23,009 nt of DNA. It comes from Dehalococcoidia bacterium (GTDB lineage: Bacteria > Chloroflexota > Dehalococcoidia > Dehalococcoidales > RBG-16-60-22). Each line of letters opens with the position of its first letter. Position 1 is the stretch's first letter. The notes below the pieces were generated by a model. It did no database searches, had not been told where the DNA came from, and saw nothing but the letters and a program-made list of their open reading frames with translations. Of this stretch, positions 22,705 to 23,009 are shown piece by piece. Location of the stretch: assembly GCA_004375725.1 (NCBI GenBank), contig SOKS01000110.1, forward strand, positions 1 to 23,009, written 5' to 3'. Position numbers and translations under genes: made by a program.

Positions 22705-23009
22705 ATGACATTGGTAAAGATAATGCTGATAACCTTTCTTCTAAGCGGACTAGTTTTTCCCGTAGCAGGCTGTGCTTCCGAATCAGGCTCGGAATCTCTC
22801 TCACAAAATCAGATGGCAACCGTTCAGCGAGGTAATCTGGTCATAGATATAACGGCTGTTGGCAATCTGGCTTTATCCCGTACCGAAGAACTGGCTTTTG
22901 ACTTATTCTATCAAGAAGGGACGGTAGAAGAAGTTCTGGTAGAAGAAGGAGACACGGTTGAAAAAGGGCAGGTTCTGGCCAAGCTGGATACGGAGGAATG
23001 GGAGGATGA
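22705..23009 (+). CDS. HlyD/RND-type efflux periplasmic adaptor lipoprotein, N-terminal part
   Basis: The frame is open from ATG 22705 to the window end (101 complete codons), so the gene is cut by the window. GGAGG at 22690-22694 lies 10 nt upstream. The N-terminus is a lipoprotein signal peptide with lipobox VAGC (Cys23), then a Ser-rich spacer (SESGSESLSQ). From about residue 40 the adaptor fold begins (VQRGNLVIDITAVGNL), followed by a lipoyl-like half-motif, GTVEEVLVEEGDTVEKGQVL, typical of membrane-fusion proteins that link an inner-membrane ABC or RND pump to the exterior. The partner pump is expected beyond 23009. Its base composition looks richer in A+T than its neighbours. Confidence 0.8.
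   Translation, partial: MTLVKIMLITFLLSGLVFPVAGCASESGSESLSQNQMATVQRGNLVIDITAVGNLALSRTEELAFDLFYQEGTVEEVLVEEGDTVEKGQVLAKLDTEEWED

Noticed and set aside
22517..22819. 100-aa minus-strand open frame near the window end
   Set aside because: It overlaps the well-supported signal peptide of the HlyD-type gene and an AT-rich regulatory region, and has no protein-like features.

Overview
The window looks like chromosomal core DNA from a free-living bacterium. The best fit is Chloroflexota, probably class Dehalococcoidia or a close relative. That assignment is inferred from gene content and protein style: a threonyl-tRNA synthetase without the TGS domain next to infC-rpmI-rplT-pheS-pheT, a membrane-anchored Holliday-resolvase-like nuclease, a stand-alone EF-Tu domain-II-like protein, and a 4-hydroxybutyryl-CoA-dehydratase-like protein. 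No 16S rRNA or tRNA gene is present to confirm it. Genes are tightly packed on both strands. I see no phage, IS element, CRISPR array or toxin-antitoxin pair.

Layout. 1-1811 (+): lepB (signal peptidase I), pyrE (orotate phosphoribosyltransferase) and a membrane-tethered PD-(D/E)XK nuclease with its own near-consensus promoter. 1808-5747 (-): pcrA/uvrD helicase, then mutL, two partners in DNA repair, each with a -10 box almost touching its start codon. 5907-6680 (+): a SIMPL-domain lipoprotein. 6775-9144 (+): ribE-ribBA-ribH, three of the riboflavin genes (ribD is absent). 9186-9827: two small divergent genes, an EF-Tu domain-II-like protein (-) and a coiled-coil/CxxC protein (+), driven by two near-perfect promoters. 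9954-12482: a sodium:solute symporter (+) and an MFS exporter (-), overlapping tail to tail. 12658-19195 (+): thrS, infC, rpmI, rplT, pheS, pheT, a translation cluster with a terminator-like hairpin in the thrS leader and an AUU start for infC. 19198-22385 (-): proS followed closely by an AbfD/HpaB-family flavoprotein. 22705-23009 (+): the start of an HlyD-type efflux adaptor lipoprotein that runs off the window.

How it works together. Most genes are housekeeping: translation (thrS, infC, rpmI, rplT, pheS, pheT, proS), DNA repair (pcrA, mutL, possibly the nuclease), cofactor and nucleotide synthesis (ribE/BA/H, pyrE) and secretion (lepB). The interest lies mainly in expression signals: apparently leaderless repair genes, a palindrome inside the mutL promoter, a thrS attenuator candidate, a conserved AUU initiator, and the strongly promoted small-protein pair at 9.2-9.8 kb. 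I found no clear multi-gene novel system. The best candidates for undescribed biology are that pair and the AbfD-like enzyme with altered active-site residues.
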